DNA of 64,000 nucleotides from Oasisia sp. SBJ-2009 (Eukaryota; Annelida; Polychaeta; Sabellida; Siboglinidae): NCBI GenBank assembly GCA_964017155.1, contig OZ024855.1, positions 56,025,428 to 56,089,427 of the forward strand, read 5' to 3'. Shown piece by piece: positions 52,976 to 64,000 of this stretch (position 1 is its first letter; each line of letters starts with the position of its first letter). The notes under the pieces were generated by a model. It saw only the letters and a program-made list of their open reading frames with translations, ran no database searches and was not told where the DNA came from. The position numbers and the translations under genes were made by a program.

Positions 52976-54176
52976 GGAATGTCCACAATGTTTGTCTTAT
53001 GTATGAACCTGTCTGTTACATAATTGTCTTAATACTATAATAATCTTTGGGCTGCTCAAAACCGGTGACACTGTATTCCTTTGCAAACTAACTCGGTCGA
53101 ATTCTAGGGAGTTAATACCATCTTGACTTCTTTGAGAAAGATTAGTCCACCCCGGTCTATAGCAATGCTTTCTTTCTTATAGGGCAGTAAACTGGAGCAA
53201 CGCAGAGTGAACGAACTTGCCCAAGATGTCTAAAAAACAGCACATTATTCGGAACCCACGTTCGGTCAATGCGAGTTGGATGTTGTACATTCTACCCCAC
53301 CGCGCCCCACCATATAGGCGTCGGAACATGGTGGCTATCGGATTACTAATATTAACTATATGGTACAATCTGCATATCCGTTGAAGGTCACCAAAACCAC
53401 CCGACAATAGATATCGTCCATCCCCAGAGGCGTCTGATTCCCACGGTAACGGTTTATATAGGGATGGGTAATTAGTATGTACATAAGCAGCACTCTGGGT
53501 TGCCCTTGCTACAGCGCCAATGTAATGGTGACCGGGGTATGTGTTGCATTGTGGGATACGTATTAGGTGCCATACCGACCCATATCATTTGTTTTATTGT
53601 TCACGAGCTTGGCAGCACACCGCTGAAACAATAGGCCTTTCTGAGTAATGCGACTTGGATTGTGCCCAATATCCCATCGCGTGTATAAGGTCACGTTAAA
53701 GTGGAGACTATACTTTTCGCAGTGTCTTCGCAACCGTACACGACATGACGGTCCGCCGTCTTAGTGTCAACGCATCAAATGTTCCGGTTCAACCTCGGGA
53801 TCGCGTATTGTTGCTAGTGTCGCCGAACACAAATGTTTTACGTTTCAAAGCACATTTTATGTATGCATTATAAAAACGAACTTTCACTTTGCTTCGTCAG
53901 TTATCATTGACACAACATAAGTTGTAACGAATGTAACGCTTTGTAGTTGTCATTTATACCAAATAAGATGTAACGAATGTAAAGCTGTATATTCGAAAAA
54001 ACATTTGTAACAAAGCTTGTGGTGCACTTCGCAGTGAGTAGATACACTGCGGTTAACTCACTATATTTCTCTACGACATACTTTATCAGTGAGCATTTGC
54101 TTAAGATGACTTATATAACATGGTTAGTAAAAACGACCGTCGGATTGTTTGTCATTTGTGTTCTTTTATTTAACAG
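52976..54176. other. Former intron of the pseudogene, no other gene seen
   Basis: Anonymous sequence. The frame at 53177-53407(-) shows no motif. Confidence 0.4.
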
Positions 54177-54379
54177 TTTCTCATGTCCGTGCTTTTCGGA
54201 GTACCAGCCGACAGCAACACCGCTTAGGACGCCTGCATATTGAGTTGCTTCTACAGACTGCTGCAAAGAAAGTATGTCCTGGTCAAAGATTTCAGCGCAC
54301 AGATCCGAAGATACGCATTGCAGAAAACAACAAATGCATCGAGTACTGTGTGACATTCAAAGCGGATTGGGGAGGTTAG

Positions 54380-55171
54380 CGCCTCGGATTCATCATAGTC
54401 ATCTGGTTTGTGTACGTAGATCAAATGTATGAAATATAATTTTGGTAAATATGTGTTATTATTAAGTATTTCTATATAACCTCAACATGATATGTAATGT
54501 GCGTTATTCGTCATTATCATGACCTGTATTATTTAAATGGGTGTGCCACTTTCATACTTGTTACAATATTACGTTTTTTGGTCAATACGTTTCATATTTA
54601 ACAATATCTAAGTAAGTATTGTTTACTGTATTGGATAGTAGTGACCAACGTGAAGTTGTTGTATTCTTGAACATTACAAATACTGTATTTGCGATAAACA
54701 AACAATGATTCTGATGCATCGTATGACAAAGTTCCATCTACACAGTATTGGACCAATTCGAAATCTTCTAAAAAAGGAAACCACTGATAATTTAGTAAAT
54801 ATATACGCGAGGTATCGCCAGGACAATGGTAATGGCATTTCAGACGTCCCCAAACTCAGGAGAGTGAAGCCTGTTCCACAACTATACATAACTACGATCA
54901 CATCACTCTTGTTCTTCTTTCGCTTCAGGTGCTGCCGATTAAACAGCGCATCGATTCGAACATATCCCTGCTGACATTCTGCAGTTTACACGGCTTGGCA
55001 GCATCACACATGGAGGGGCTGCTAATGTGATACCAGGATATACGCACATAAGACTTCCGCGCTGCAAGCTTTGTACTAAATAAGCGGTACGTCTCTAGAA
55101 CAATCTGGCAATTGCCACGCGCCAACAAGAACGGGTCATGGATCATCACAGCAGGCGGCAGCAGGCGTGCA
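54380..55171. other. No gene seen
   Basis: Downstream of the pseudogene. A frame at 54705-54974 lacks recognisable features. Confidence 0.4.
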
Positions 55172-55247
55172 TAGATATGGTAGCGCAATGGCACAGTGGC
55201 TGAAACTTTGGACTTTCGACCAAGAGAACCCGTGTTTGAATTATAGG
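55172..55247 (+). mobile_element. Degenerate tRNA-like SINE head
   Basis: GGTAGCGCAATGGCACAGTG...GGACTTTCGACC...GTGTTTGAATTATAGGGGCG has an A-box-like start, an anticodon stem-loop (CTTTCGA) and a B-box-like GTTTGAATTAT about 35 bp later. It looks like the tRNA-related part of a SINE, different from that at 52668. The right side abuts the element beginning at 55244. Confidence 0.45.
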
Positions 55248-55311
55248 GGCGTCGATCCGGTTTTAAAAGTGGGGGGACGGGGGACTAATTTATATACACA
55301 TATATGTATGC

Positions 55312-55670
<359 letters not shown>

Positions 55671-55814
55671 CCTGAAATACACATAACTATTTTTTTAAAT
55701 ACAAAATATAATTCATTGTTGGTCTGGTGCTAATTCTAAACTAACAAAAGCCTTTATGTTATGCTATTTATAATATGTTGGCAACATATATTTGAAGAAG
55801 CCCTTACAAAAAAG

Positions 55815-56050
55815 AGCCAATGGTATACCATTGATTACCATTGAATACCATTCAGTATCAATGATATTTCAGCAGGACCCAGTGGTACTCTGAAAGGTAA
55901 TTTAAAATACCATTCAATACCACTGAACGGTACAAAGAATCCAAAATACCATTCAAAATATCATTCAAAAATCATTCAGATACCATTCAAATACCCTTGG
56001 CCAATATACCCCCTAGGACCATTCAAAAACCATCCAGAAACCAATGGTAT
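55815..56050. repeat. Degenerate ATACCATTCAA tandem array
   Basis: At least ten spaced or tandem copies of ATACCATTCAA-like 11-mers (also ATACCATTGA) in about 235 bp, one of them in inverted orientation (TTTGAATGCTATT). Confidence 0.8.
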
Positions 56051-57485
56051 TTGAATGCTATTTTTTTTAATGGAGGGCCATGGCCCATCCCAATCACTGA
56101 CCATTTGGGGGGTAGACTTTGGACCCAACACTGCATGATTCATAGAGTGACAAGATGCAGAGCTTACAGGGGTGCCTGTGTAGGACTTAGTGCAGAAATC
56201 CGCTGGTTCCGCCATAGACGATATAAATATCCACCAGGGCTACCAGGCTGCAATCCAAAGGGTGACAGGGCAAACAAAAATTAATAATCTATAATGTGCT
56301 TGATGGCTAATGCCTATTAATATAATATCAACACAAGGGTGCAAAATGACAGAGCCCGGCATGATGAATATTTACTGGACTAAGATCAAGTTGCGGGCTG
56401 CGGCCAACCAAGCAATTTACCTAGTGATTTTCCACTAGGAAGTTTATATCTTATTATTAATTTTACTACTAGACCGGTGTAGGGTTTTAAGAGAGGGGAG
56501 TGATCAGTCTCGCTACATATGCCTGTACATTTGTTTTATGACCTGAACAAGTATGAGGACATTTCCTATGCTGTCCACCACTGATCGACGCCCATGTTGT
56601 GCCTGTGTAGAACTTCCCAATCCAACATTTTGGCAAAGAAATTTGTCATCACTCAAATGGAAATAAGTTACACAAAGTGCAGTAATCCGCCGCTTCTACC
56701 GTAGGCGATAAGCATTAAGCAGGCGAGGGGTGAAAGTGCAAAAAAAAATCATAATTTAAAATATGCTTGATGGCTAGAGCTTATTAAAAATATCAACACA
56801 AGGTTGCAAACTGGTAGAGCCCGGCAGCGGCTTCCATTTTTCCGGTAGTTATAAACTTTCCGATTGGCCTTTCTGCGCGACAAATTTAAAATCATCAATG
56901 TGCAGCGAAATAACAAAGCCTTTTTTGTATAAATGCCACGGGCTGTTCGATAACTCTCCTGTGATGACTACTGAGAAGAGTTGTCTAACATTTCGTTCAA
57001 TACATAAAAATATTACGTTTGTTTAAATATCTATCACGGATTATGGCGCACTAACAGCAAAACATGCCTCAAAACTTGTTTGCCTCGTGTTAATTTGCGA
57101 TAAATAACTTTGCTGAACTTCATATCGCGAGTTTATTGTCTAACTAGTCCTATGTAGCGGCTTTTAAGAGAGAGGAGTGTTGAGTCAGGCTATATGCATC
57201 GCAATGTTTTTGAACTGAAAAGTGGGGGGGGGCAATTCCTATGCTGTCCACCCCGCCCTGAAAAGTGGGGGACGCGTCCCCCCCCCCGTCCCCCACCGAT
57301 CGACGCCCGTGCTACCGTGTCAAACATTGAGCAATAGTTTAACATAACATAGCTCCAGTTCACTATATGAGTGAGTATCTGGCTACAGACGGTGGTGGAC
57401 ATTTATGCATTAATAATCTTCGCGAGTGTAACGAAATTGGATGTTCCGAAAGAAGCAGAAATTGTGTTCTGGTCTGCCAGAGAAT

Positions 57486-57545
57486 AACGCCCTTTGAGCA
57501 ATCCTGAGGATTGGGTATGGCGCTATGTAAAAACCTGCCTTTAGT
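57486..57545 (+). mobile_element. CR1/L2-like LINE 3'-terminal fragment
   Basis: AACGCCCTTTGAGCAATCC...GGGTATGGCGCTATGTAAAAACC resembles the 3' terminal hairpin of the LINE remnants at 4190 and 35826. No ORF is attached. Confidence 0.5.
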
Positions 57546-59814
57546 TATCTTTACATATAACATCAGTCGCAGAAACATTGAATGGTCGCGTCTGTCAGTG
57601 CAGAGAGAGACACAAGTAGTTGTCATGATCACTGCCCAAGGATACAGAGATGAAATCAATTCCTGGCCTCATGTCGGACGGTTTGGTAACACACGTGTCA
57701 CAAAATTATGTTTAGAAAGCACCAACATAAAACAAGCAAACTAAGGCACAAGTTGTGAACATTATTTTTGAAATAAGGACGTGGTTGCTTACGGTAATTG
57801 AGGTATTGACTTTTGAAACTATTTATTAAAACGAATATGAAAACGTTGTATATTTTTGAATACCGTTATTTTAAGATACAATTGACAGCAAGACGTTTAC
57901 CAAATATCATTACGATATATTTTCCTGTTTTACATTTTATATGAGAAATGCGTAAACTTACCACTGAGAAAAATGCTGATAAAGATGGCCGGCAAGAGTA
58001 AATTGCATGAAGGCAATGTTATACATTCGAAAAATACACTGCACATAAACATACATCAACAACATAATGACAGTGAGTGTTCCGTGTATCAGAAGTCATC
58101 ACGGCAATGATTCATTGTATATTCTGTATACTATTCGGTAACCTAGAATATAATTATAATTGTAATAGCATTAGCGTCGTATCTACCGGGAGGGCCAACC
58201 CGGTGTACCCGGCGTCTACCCGGCATTCTACCCGCTATCTGCCGTCAGGGGAGCACCCATGTACTGTGAAGATGCGGGTAATCTAAACAACCCTCAGTTG
58301 GACAATCCTTAATCACAATGCTACTCGAAATGTAATTCTTTAGCAGATTATGGTATTTATCAACAGCTAATTGATATTTTAGGTTTTGGTGCTATTGAAT
58401 AGCAAACTATGCTATTAGAAACATTGATTAACTCATAATACTTTATTCTAAGCATCCACAGAACGTGTGTTCAGAACAACGTAGGGGTCAGGTGCGAACC
58501 AATTGTTGCACTACAGACTGATCTGTATGATGCGGAACGACATAGCGAAAATATATAATAGCACCTATTCCCCCGGGTTCTCATGTCATGTCCTATATCA
58601 TCGGAGGAACACAACACACGATCACCCGCGACCATCCGTCTTTCATCCGGTGCCAGGCCGAGAGACTGGAGCTGAAGGGCTCCGCTGAATTGAAACTATT
58701 ACCCTTGACACAAATTCATCAGAATTCTTTACGTCAAAACCCCATTCTGTCTGTGTGTAAGAACAATTATGGAACTGGCAAGGAAGCTGTTGTATATTTG
58801 ATTCATTACCCTATTCGCCGTTTTGACCATGAGCAAGACCAGGAGCAAGCAATCAAGGATCAACCGAAGAGGCCGAGCTAAATATTAGCAATAACAAGGA
58901 TCTCGAAGACACGAAAATAGAAGAGATCATCTATGAACCGATGCACCACGCAGACACGGCGGAAGATAAACGTAATTAATGCAACCCTTTCACTATCGAA
59001 CTCTCTGAACCTTATGAATGTGCAGCTCAACATCATGAAAGTAACTGCATGCCTCATTTATCAGCATATTAAAACAGGGCCAGAAAGCGAGAAGCTTATC
59101 AACAACGTCTCTGAGTGCTTTGACGTTTACTGGTACACTCGAAAGTAGCCTGCTATTCATCGATGGCACTAGTAGTTTGCTTGAATATCCACCGAAGATA
59201 CAATTCAAAAATATTTAAAAAGCCGCTGCCCAGACATGATCAGCGGCCCAGACTCTGATGTACCAACTGGCGAAAACTCTTAATACGATGGGGTATCTAA
59301 GTTTGCACTAGATTTATTGATTAGCGATACTTTTTCGGTTGTGTACAATTTACCAAGTAGTACTTGCCGTAGTGTTACCTACCGCGGCAATTGCTATAGC
59401 AAAATAATATTATATATTAATATTATTTCGATATTTCACTACAATGTATTATAATTCCACCCATGTCCGTAGATCTAAACGTTTCATTTGCCGTATGAAT
59501 ACTCGATCACAAAAAAACGCACTGCGATAATATTGGGTTGTAAGTGTAGGGGCAAAGAAGTACCTCAACATCAATAGTGTACGTGTGGCAGCAGAAGCAA
59601 AGTGTTTTCAATGTATATGAGGTAAATGCATGGTCAACATCTATAACTGCCTGCTGGGCTTCTTAGTAAATACACTTTGGCATGGGTACACCTTCAGTAG
59701 GAAAGGGACAGATAATCCGCCGATTGTGTTGGCAGGTTATCGGACAGTGACTTGGTTTAACGAGCACATCAGTTTATATTCGGCACTAAATGTTTATCTA
59801 TGTAGGTGTGCAGG
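57546..59814. other. No gene seen
   Basis: Anonymous sequence. Frames at 58503-58881(+) and 58933-59148(+) are not simple sequence but show no domain, signal peptide or splice support. A candidate first exon at 58067 is listed separately. Confidence 0.35.
58067..58072 (+). CDS. Candidate first exon for the 61132 peptide gene
   Basis: ATGACA is followed immediately by GTGAGTGT. Joined in phase 0 to 61132 it would complete a signal peptide of normal length. The same arrangement (ATG, one codon, GTGAGTGT) appears at 62287 upstream of the 63558 exon. Two-codon exons are hard to prove from sequence, so this is a weak proposal. Confidence 0.15.
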
Positions 59815-59874
59815 TGTGTATGTATGTATGTATGTATGTATGTATGTATGTATGTATGTATGTATGTATGTATG

Positions 59875-59908
<34 letters not shown>

Positions 59909-59947
59909 TGCATATATGCATTTATGTATGTACGTATGTATGTATAT

Positions 59948-60001
<54 letters not shown>

Positions 60002-60199
60002 TGTATCTATATATGTCTGTATCATTATATGTATATATACGTACATACGTATGCATGCATGTATATATATATATATATGTATATGCATGTATGTATGTAT
60101 GTATGTATGTATGTGTGTACGTATGTATGTATATATGTATGTACGTATGCATGTATACCTGTATGTATGTATGTATGTGTTTATGTATGTATGTGTGTT

Positions 60200-60252
<53 letters not shown>

Positions 60253-60301
60253 CTATGTATGTATGTATGTATGTATGTATGTGCGCATGTAATTATGTAT
60301 G

Positions 60302-60376
<75 letters not shown>

Positions 60377-60395
60377 GTGTGTGTGTATATCTTTG

Positions 60396-60429
<34 letters not shown>

Positions 60430-60480
60430 ATTATATGTACGTGTATATAATAAATATATGTGTTATATATAATAATGTAA
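59815..60480. repeat. (TATG)n and (TA)n mosaic
   Basis: About 100 bp of pure TATG, then TA and TATG/TACG blocks to 60480. Met-Tyr-Val-Cys frames across it are artefacts. Confidence 0.97.
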
Positions 60481-60897
60481 TGTATTTATTTACTATTTTT
60501 GTATAGTGTAACTTCAACAAAACAACAACAATAACAACATAATTTTACAGCTACAAATTCCAGAGGAAGCTTCATAAGAAAGGACCGAAAAACAGAAATC
60601 GGTTTGCAAGATAACGTGAACAGTAGTATGCAGCAATCGTCTCTGGACCAACGAATTAGCCCAAATTCATGATGAAAGTATGATTTCGAAACGCTACGGG
60701 ATCTATTGTCAAAGCATCCCCCGATGTTGTTGCGACATACCCCTATAACCACAAATCTCAGTTAGTGTAATAGTGAATTTGAATAATATGAAACACAATT
60801 AAGACGCCAGAGAACCTACACAACACGACTGTTGCTTGCTCTAGTGGTGAGTAGTGTCTACCCTTCTACATGTTGGGGACACAACGACAGTGCAGCG

Positions 60898-61073
60898 CCG
60901 CTGCGCCACTGCGCCACTGCGCCACTGCGCCACTGCGCCACTGCGCCACTGCGCCACTGCGCCACTGCGCCACTGCGCCACTGCGCCACTGCGCCACTGC
61001 GCCACTGCGCCACTGCGCCACTGCGCCACTGCGCCACTGCGCCACTGCGCCACTGCGCCACTGCGCCACTGCG
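60898..61073. repeat. (GCGCCACT)n octamer array
   Basis: About 22 perfect tandem copies of an 8-bp unit, GC-rich in an otherwise AT-rich region. It ends 58 bp before the acceptor of the peptide exon at 61132, inside the presumed intron. The Ala-Pro-Leu-Arg-His-Cys frames are artefacts. Confidence 0.97.
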
Positions 61074-61131
61074 TTCTACATGAACCAAATACCCACTGAT
61101 GTTTCGCTACATATATGTGATCTGTTTTCAG

Positions 61132-61341
61132 GTTGTGGTGCCGTTTCTGTTGGTGATCTCCGCCCACATGGCTGCAACCCACGACGACACGGTGTACGAG
61201 ACTTGCGTTAAAATATGCAATCAGATATTTCAAATATGCCTGGCCCTACATTGTTCTCGTCACACGTTCCCTATCCCCGTGTCGGAACAGTGCATCAAAG
61301 ACAGGGATGATTGCCTTGAAAACTGCGAACGTTATATATAA
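61132..61341 (+). CDS. Secreted seven-cysteine peptide, main exon (member 5)
   Basis: The acceptor CTGTTTTCAG (AG at 61130-61131) opens a phase-0 frame of 69 residues. It starts with a signal-peptide body (VVVPFLLVISAHMAA), followed by a mature chain of about 54 residues: C-VKI-C-NQIFQI-C-LALH-C, 12 residues including HTFPIPV, C-IKDRDD-C-LEN-C, then ERYI and a stop. Spacing equals members 1, 2, 3 and 6. The conserved Arg in the C5-C6 loop and acidic residues around C6 are present. The octamer array lies in the upstream intron. The initiator exon is not certain (candidate at 58067). Function is unknown. Confidence 0.83.
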   Translation, partial: VVVPFLLVISAHMAATHDDTVYETCVKICNQIFQICLALHCSRHTFPIPVSEQCIKDRDDCLENCERYI

Positions 61342-61489
61342 TAATGTAGTCATGGCATCGCGAATTCCGACAATTATAAACTGAAGTCACAATTGTCACT
61401 GCATTGGACGTAACAGAACAAGTAAATGAGAAACTTTATGTATATTACCACATAAGTTGTCTTGCTCCGTACCTACTAATCTTGTGCTA

Positions 61490-61527
61490 TGTATGTATAT
61501 ATGTTTGTATGTATGTATGTATGTATG

Positions 61528-61575
<48 letters not shown>

Positions 61576-61624
61576 CATTTATGTATGTATGCATTTATGT
61601 GTGTATGTGTGTGTGCACCTGTAC

Positions 61625-61690
<66 letters not shown>
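61490..61690. repeat. (TATG)n-(TA)n blocks
   Basis: TATG and TA runs downstream of the 61132 gene. Confidence 0.96.
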
Positions 61691-61693
<3 letters not shown>

Positions 61694-62907
61694 TACATAC
61701 ATAATTGCTGAAAACGTTGTACATATAAATATATTTAAGTGTGTTTAAGTACATCTTATGTATTACCATTTGCGAAACTGCAAATACTATCTCCGCATAT
61801 TGCACCATTTATATAGTTTTATGTACACGGCGAAATATGTGACACGCGTACGTACGCTGCACTATGCCATGACATCGCGATAACATGATAATTTCAGGAT
61901 GCAAATCTACTGACACTGCTAATTGATTGAACCATGATCATTATGAATGGTAGATTAGTAGGTGTCAGCATTAATTTATCGTGACTTGTGATGAGATGGC
62001 AATTGTACACTGAATCTACAGTATTATTCACTATGACACAAAATTGTTGGTTTATCATTCTGACTCAGGTTAACCATATTAGTGTATGTGTGAGACTTGC
62101 TGTTATCGTACACAGTACACTAGTAACCCGCGTTATGCCTTACTTAGCAGCTGCAATAGAATGACACCAACACGTAGACCAGCAGTTCTAGTGGTCGGTC
62201 TTTAGGGCCCTTCACAACTGTGTACATGTTTAGAAGGGTCACACTTCCATCGAAATGTCACACGTTATTATCCATCTGGCAACGCGATGAACGTGAGTGT
62301 GGTTGCAACAATCGATTGTGTATATATGTGTATGTGTGATTATGAATGATGTTATTATATATGTATATGCACAACAGCAGTATGTCTCTATGGAAATATC
62401 ATATATTTCTTTCTGTGATAGGAAGCACATATGTTTTAATAGTAACCGTTAAATAAAATTGTCCTCTAGATTTGCTTGAAGTAGTTCACATTACAGCCCG
62501 ACTCCTGAGTAATCATTCTCTGTTTTCAAAACTAGTGGTTCATTTCGGTGGTTCATGAAACCGTCCCGCGTAGTTAACTGATGACAATATTTATTAAAGG
62601 TGTACATCTCATCCAGCTATAAATTATAAATACATTCATTAACATAAGGCAAATTGTGATATTAATAAATGCAACTGAAATTGAAAATGTAAATAAATAT
62701 ACAATATTTTAGGAGTCATAATACACAATTACTTGAACTGGGACAGCTACACAAAACATAGCACACAAAATATCTAGAATCACTGGAATTCTTTGTAAGT
62801 ATAACTTATACATTTGTACCATAACGTAGTCTAAGGATAATGTACAGTTAGGTAGTATTATATCATGTAATCATGTATCATATAAAAACATATGTTATTA
62901 GGAGTCT

Positions 62908-62955
<48 letters not shown>

Positions 62956-63557
62956 TACCAGAAATCAAGTTAACGGTTTGCCTATGTGAGGTCGTAGCTC
63001 GACTGGTGCAACAATATATACACTTGACAACATATATGAAGTGTGTAAAGGGGCAACAATTTCGCGTATATATATAATTGTGTTTTATTTTATATAGTGA
63101 GCGTATTATAGTTATTCAGTCAGAATAAGTAGGAATCCTGTGTTCGGACCGATTACCAGCAGCCAACATTTTATGGCAGTAGCCAACAATGGGCACAATG
63201 TGTATTTCCTAAGATATATTAAAACCACAGGATATTTTAATCGGTCCAGTTGATAGGGAATTTGTCGAAAGAATAAGGTCAGAATGTATTAAATGCGCAG
63301 AATATTGCTAAGGCATAGAACATCTTTGATAATGAATAGTGTGCATTTTCACAACATGACAACAGTTAGGAATTTCTAAATGCAAAAGTCGTATTTTATA
63401 TATGTCACCTATTCACGATAAATCACCATAACAGTGCCAAATGTAGTGCTTTATCAAACCGGGACAATTACTGTTTTACGTATTGCTTACGTTGTTGAAC
63501 GTATAACAGCTCATGTCCCATTGCTTGTAAGAATTCAAATACACTCTTCATTTTCAG
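61691..63557. other. Probable upstream region and first intron of the 63558 gene
   Basis: Anonymous AT-rich sequence with a (TA)n run at 62910-62953. No other coding region is supportable. Confidence 0.4.
62287..62292 (+). CDS. Candidate first exon for the 63558 peptide gene
   Basis: ATGAAC followed by the donor-like GTGAGTGT. In phase 0 with 63558 it would give a compact signal peptide and a 1.27-kb intron. Too short to be certain. Confidence 0.18.
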
Positions 63558-63782
63558 TTTGTGGTGTGTTGTCTTCTGGTTACCATCCTCGGAGTCGTAC
63601 ACACTTCAAAATCACGTAGCAGTTACGAGGCTTGTATTGAAATATGCGGCATACTTTTCGAAAAGTGTCTTCAGCAAGAATGTCCCAAACAAGTGTGGCC
63701 ACTTCCGGTGTCGAAGAAGTGTACTGATATCCGTTCTGAATGTCTAGAACTTTGTGAGAGTATTAAGAAATGGAAAGAGTGA
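63558..63782 (+). CDS. Secreted seven-cysteine peptide, main exon (member 6)
   Basis: The acceptor TTCATTTTCAG (AG at 63556-63557) opens a phase-0 frame of 74 residues: signal-peptide body (FVVCCLLVTILGVVHT), a short Ser-rich spacer (SKSRSS), then C-IEI-C-GILFEK-C-LQQE-C, 12 residues with VWPLPV, C-TDIRSE-C-LEL-C and a Lys-rich tail ending KKWKE. All seven cysteines and the WPLPV and Arg markers are conserved. AATAAA at 63959-63964 lies 177 bp after the stop and is a good poly(A) signal. The first exon is uncertain (candidate at 62287). Two adjacent extra Cys residues are in the signal peptide only. Confidence 0.85.
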   Translation, partial: FVVCCLLVTILGVVHTSKSRSSYEACIEICGILFEKCLQQECPKQVWPLPVSKKCTDIRSECLELCESIKKWKE

Positions 63783-63958
63783 TTGCGACTTGAAAGCCGG
63801 GTCAAAGAATGTAATGCATTTGAACGAGGGTCGGTTTATCACATGCATTGAATTACGTTCTTACGGTTCTTATGTATCATAGTTGTGATGTGCACACTCT
63901 TACAAATGACTAAATGTTGTGATATGTATGTTGGATAATGTATTAAGACGTGTCAAAC

Positions 63959-63964
63959 AATAAA
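63959..63964 (+). terminator. Poly(A) signal of the 63558 gene
   Basis: Canonical AATAAA 177 bp downstream of the stop codon of the last peptide gene in the window. Confidence 0.5.
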
Positions 63965-64000
63965 CTAGGAACTTCTGAGCTGTTCCAGTAATGCTAGGAT

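Larger units (their letters stand above)
52281..54379 (+). pseudogene. Two-exon seven-cysteine peptide pseudogene (sister of the 49403 gene)
   Basis: Exon 1 (52281-52304) encodes eight residues nearly identical to exon 1 of the 49403 gene (xxTAIVHL against xxSATVHL), but the donor GT is changed to AT (ATAGGT). Exon 2 starts at 54177 after TTTATTTAACAG. It reads a short leader, an in-frame TAG at 54225-54227, then DACILSCFYRLLQ, which matches the first helix of the 49403 product. It next loses frame near 54265 and resumes in another frame with VCPG, later NKCIEYC, ending at TAG 54377-54379. Splice-donor loss, nonsense and frameshift each suffice to inactivate it. A SINE sits in its former intron. 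Confidence 0.75.

Noticed and set aside
54931..55020. Another peptide exon after CTTTCGCTTCAG
   Set aside because: A good acceptor-like site but the following frame hits a stop within five codons and has no family cysteines.
58588..59148. Two plus-strand ORFs of 97 and 71 residues
   Set aside because: Not repetitive, but no motif or splice context was seen; kept only as anonymous sequence.
59630..60506. Met-Tyr-Val-Cys repeat ORFs
   Set aside because: Translations of (TATG)n.
60788..60846. First exon for the 61132 gene ending at the donor-like GTGAGT at 60847
   Set aside because: In the required phase it reads a fine hydrophobic stretch but has no in-frame ATG. The ATG present is in another frame and meets a stop after four codons.
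60832..61233. ORFs with repeated ATAPLRHC or QWRSGAVA motifs
   Set aside because: Translations of the 8-bp array. They are open on both strands and the real exon starts only at 61132.

Overview
This 64 kb window is eukaryotic: AT-rich, mostly non-coding, full of microsatellites and retrotransposon debris, with spliced genes using GT..AG introns. There is no sign of bacterial gene organisation. The transposon mix (RTE-like and CR1/L2-like LINEs, tRNA-derived SINEs, a Harbinger-like MITE, large inverted-repeat elements) and the small secreted Cys-rich peptides suggest an invertebrate metazoan. A mollusc or another lophotrochozoan is my guess; the sequence does not prove the phylum.

The main host content is a dispersed family of tiny secreted peptides with an identical seven-cysteine plan (C-x3-C-x6-C-x4-C-x12/13-C-x6-C-x3-C). 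Six loci have an intact main exon: 20782-21006(-), 30428-30649(-), 44756-44983(-), 49403-50182(+), 61132-61341(+) and 63558-63782(+). Three are decayed: 22869-23064(-), 26108-26316(-) and 52281-54379(+). In each intact locus the main exon follows a clear 3' splice site (two of the three decayed loci keep one as well), in phase 0, and encodes most of a signal peptide plus the mature domain. For the 49403 gene the short first exon (8 codons), its donor and an upstream TATA box are visible. Members left of about 45 kb are all on the minus strand and those right of 49 kb all on the plus strand, so the cluster is arranged head-to-head. The cysteine spacing is mirror-symmetric, which predicts an antiparallel two-helix hairpin held by a ladder of three disulfides, with one cysteine left over in the loop. 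I do not recognise the family. Defence, toxin or signalling roles are all possible.

Layout. 0.4-1.8 kb: a 5'-truncated LINE RT (-). 2.4-3.5 kb: a 1.1 kb MITE with TAA target duplications. 3.9-4.25 kb: a CR1-like 3' end. 5.2-5.6 kb: a possible cadherin-like exon fragment. 7.7-9.75 kb and 10.2-11.0 kb: huge CT/CA and TG/CG arrays. 11.5-15 kb: an almost full-length RTE-like LINE with two stop codons. 16.2-20.0 kb: inverted-repeat element 1. 20.8-31 kb: minus-strand peptide genes and pseudogenes, with a 50-bp minisatellite. 32.8-35.5 kb: two damaged relatives of the RTE-like LINE with a third LINE between them. 37.4-43.6 kb: a second RTE-like LINE split by inverted-repeat element 2 (37784-42475, 7-bp target duplication), which itself carries a later CR1-like LINE insertion. 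44.8-54.4 kb: peptide genes around a large tetranucleotide block, plus a tRNA-derived SINE. 55.2-57.3 kb: a repeat bounded by short inverted ends. 59.8-63.8 kb: tetranucleotide arrays and the last two peptide genes.

Apart from the peptide family I see no complete host gene. Most long open frames are simple-sequence artefacts.
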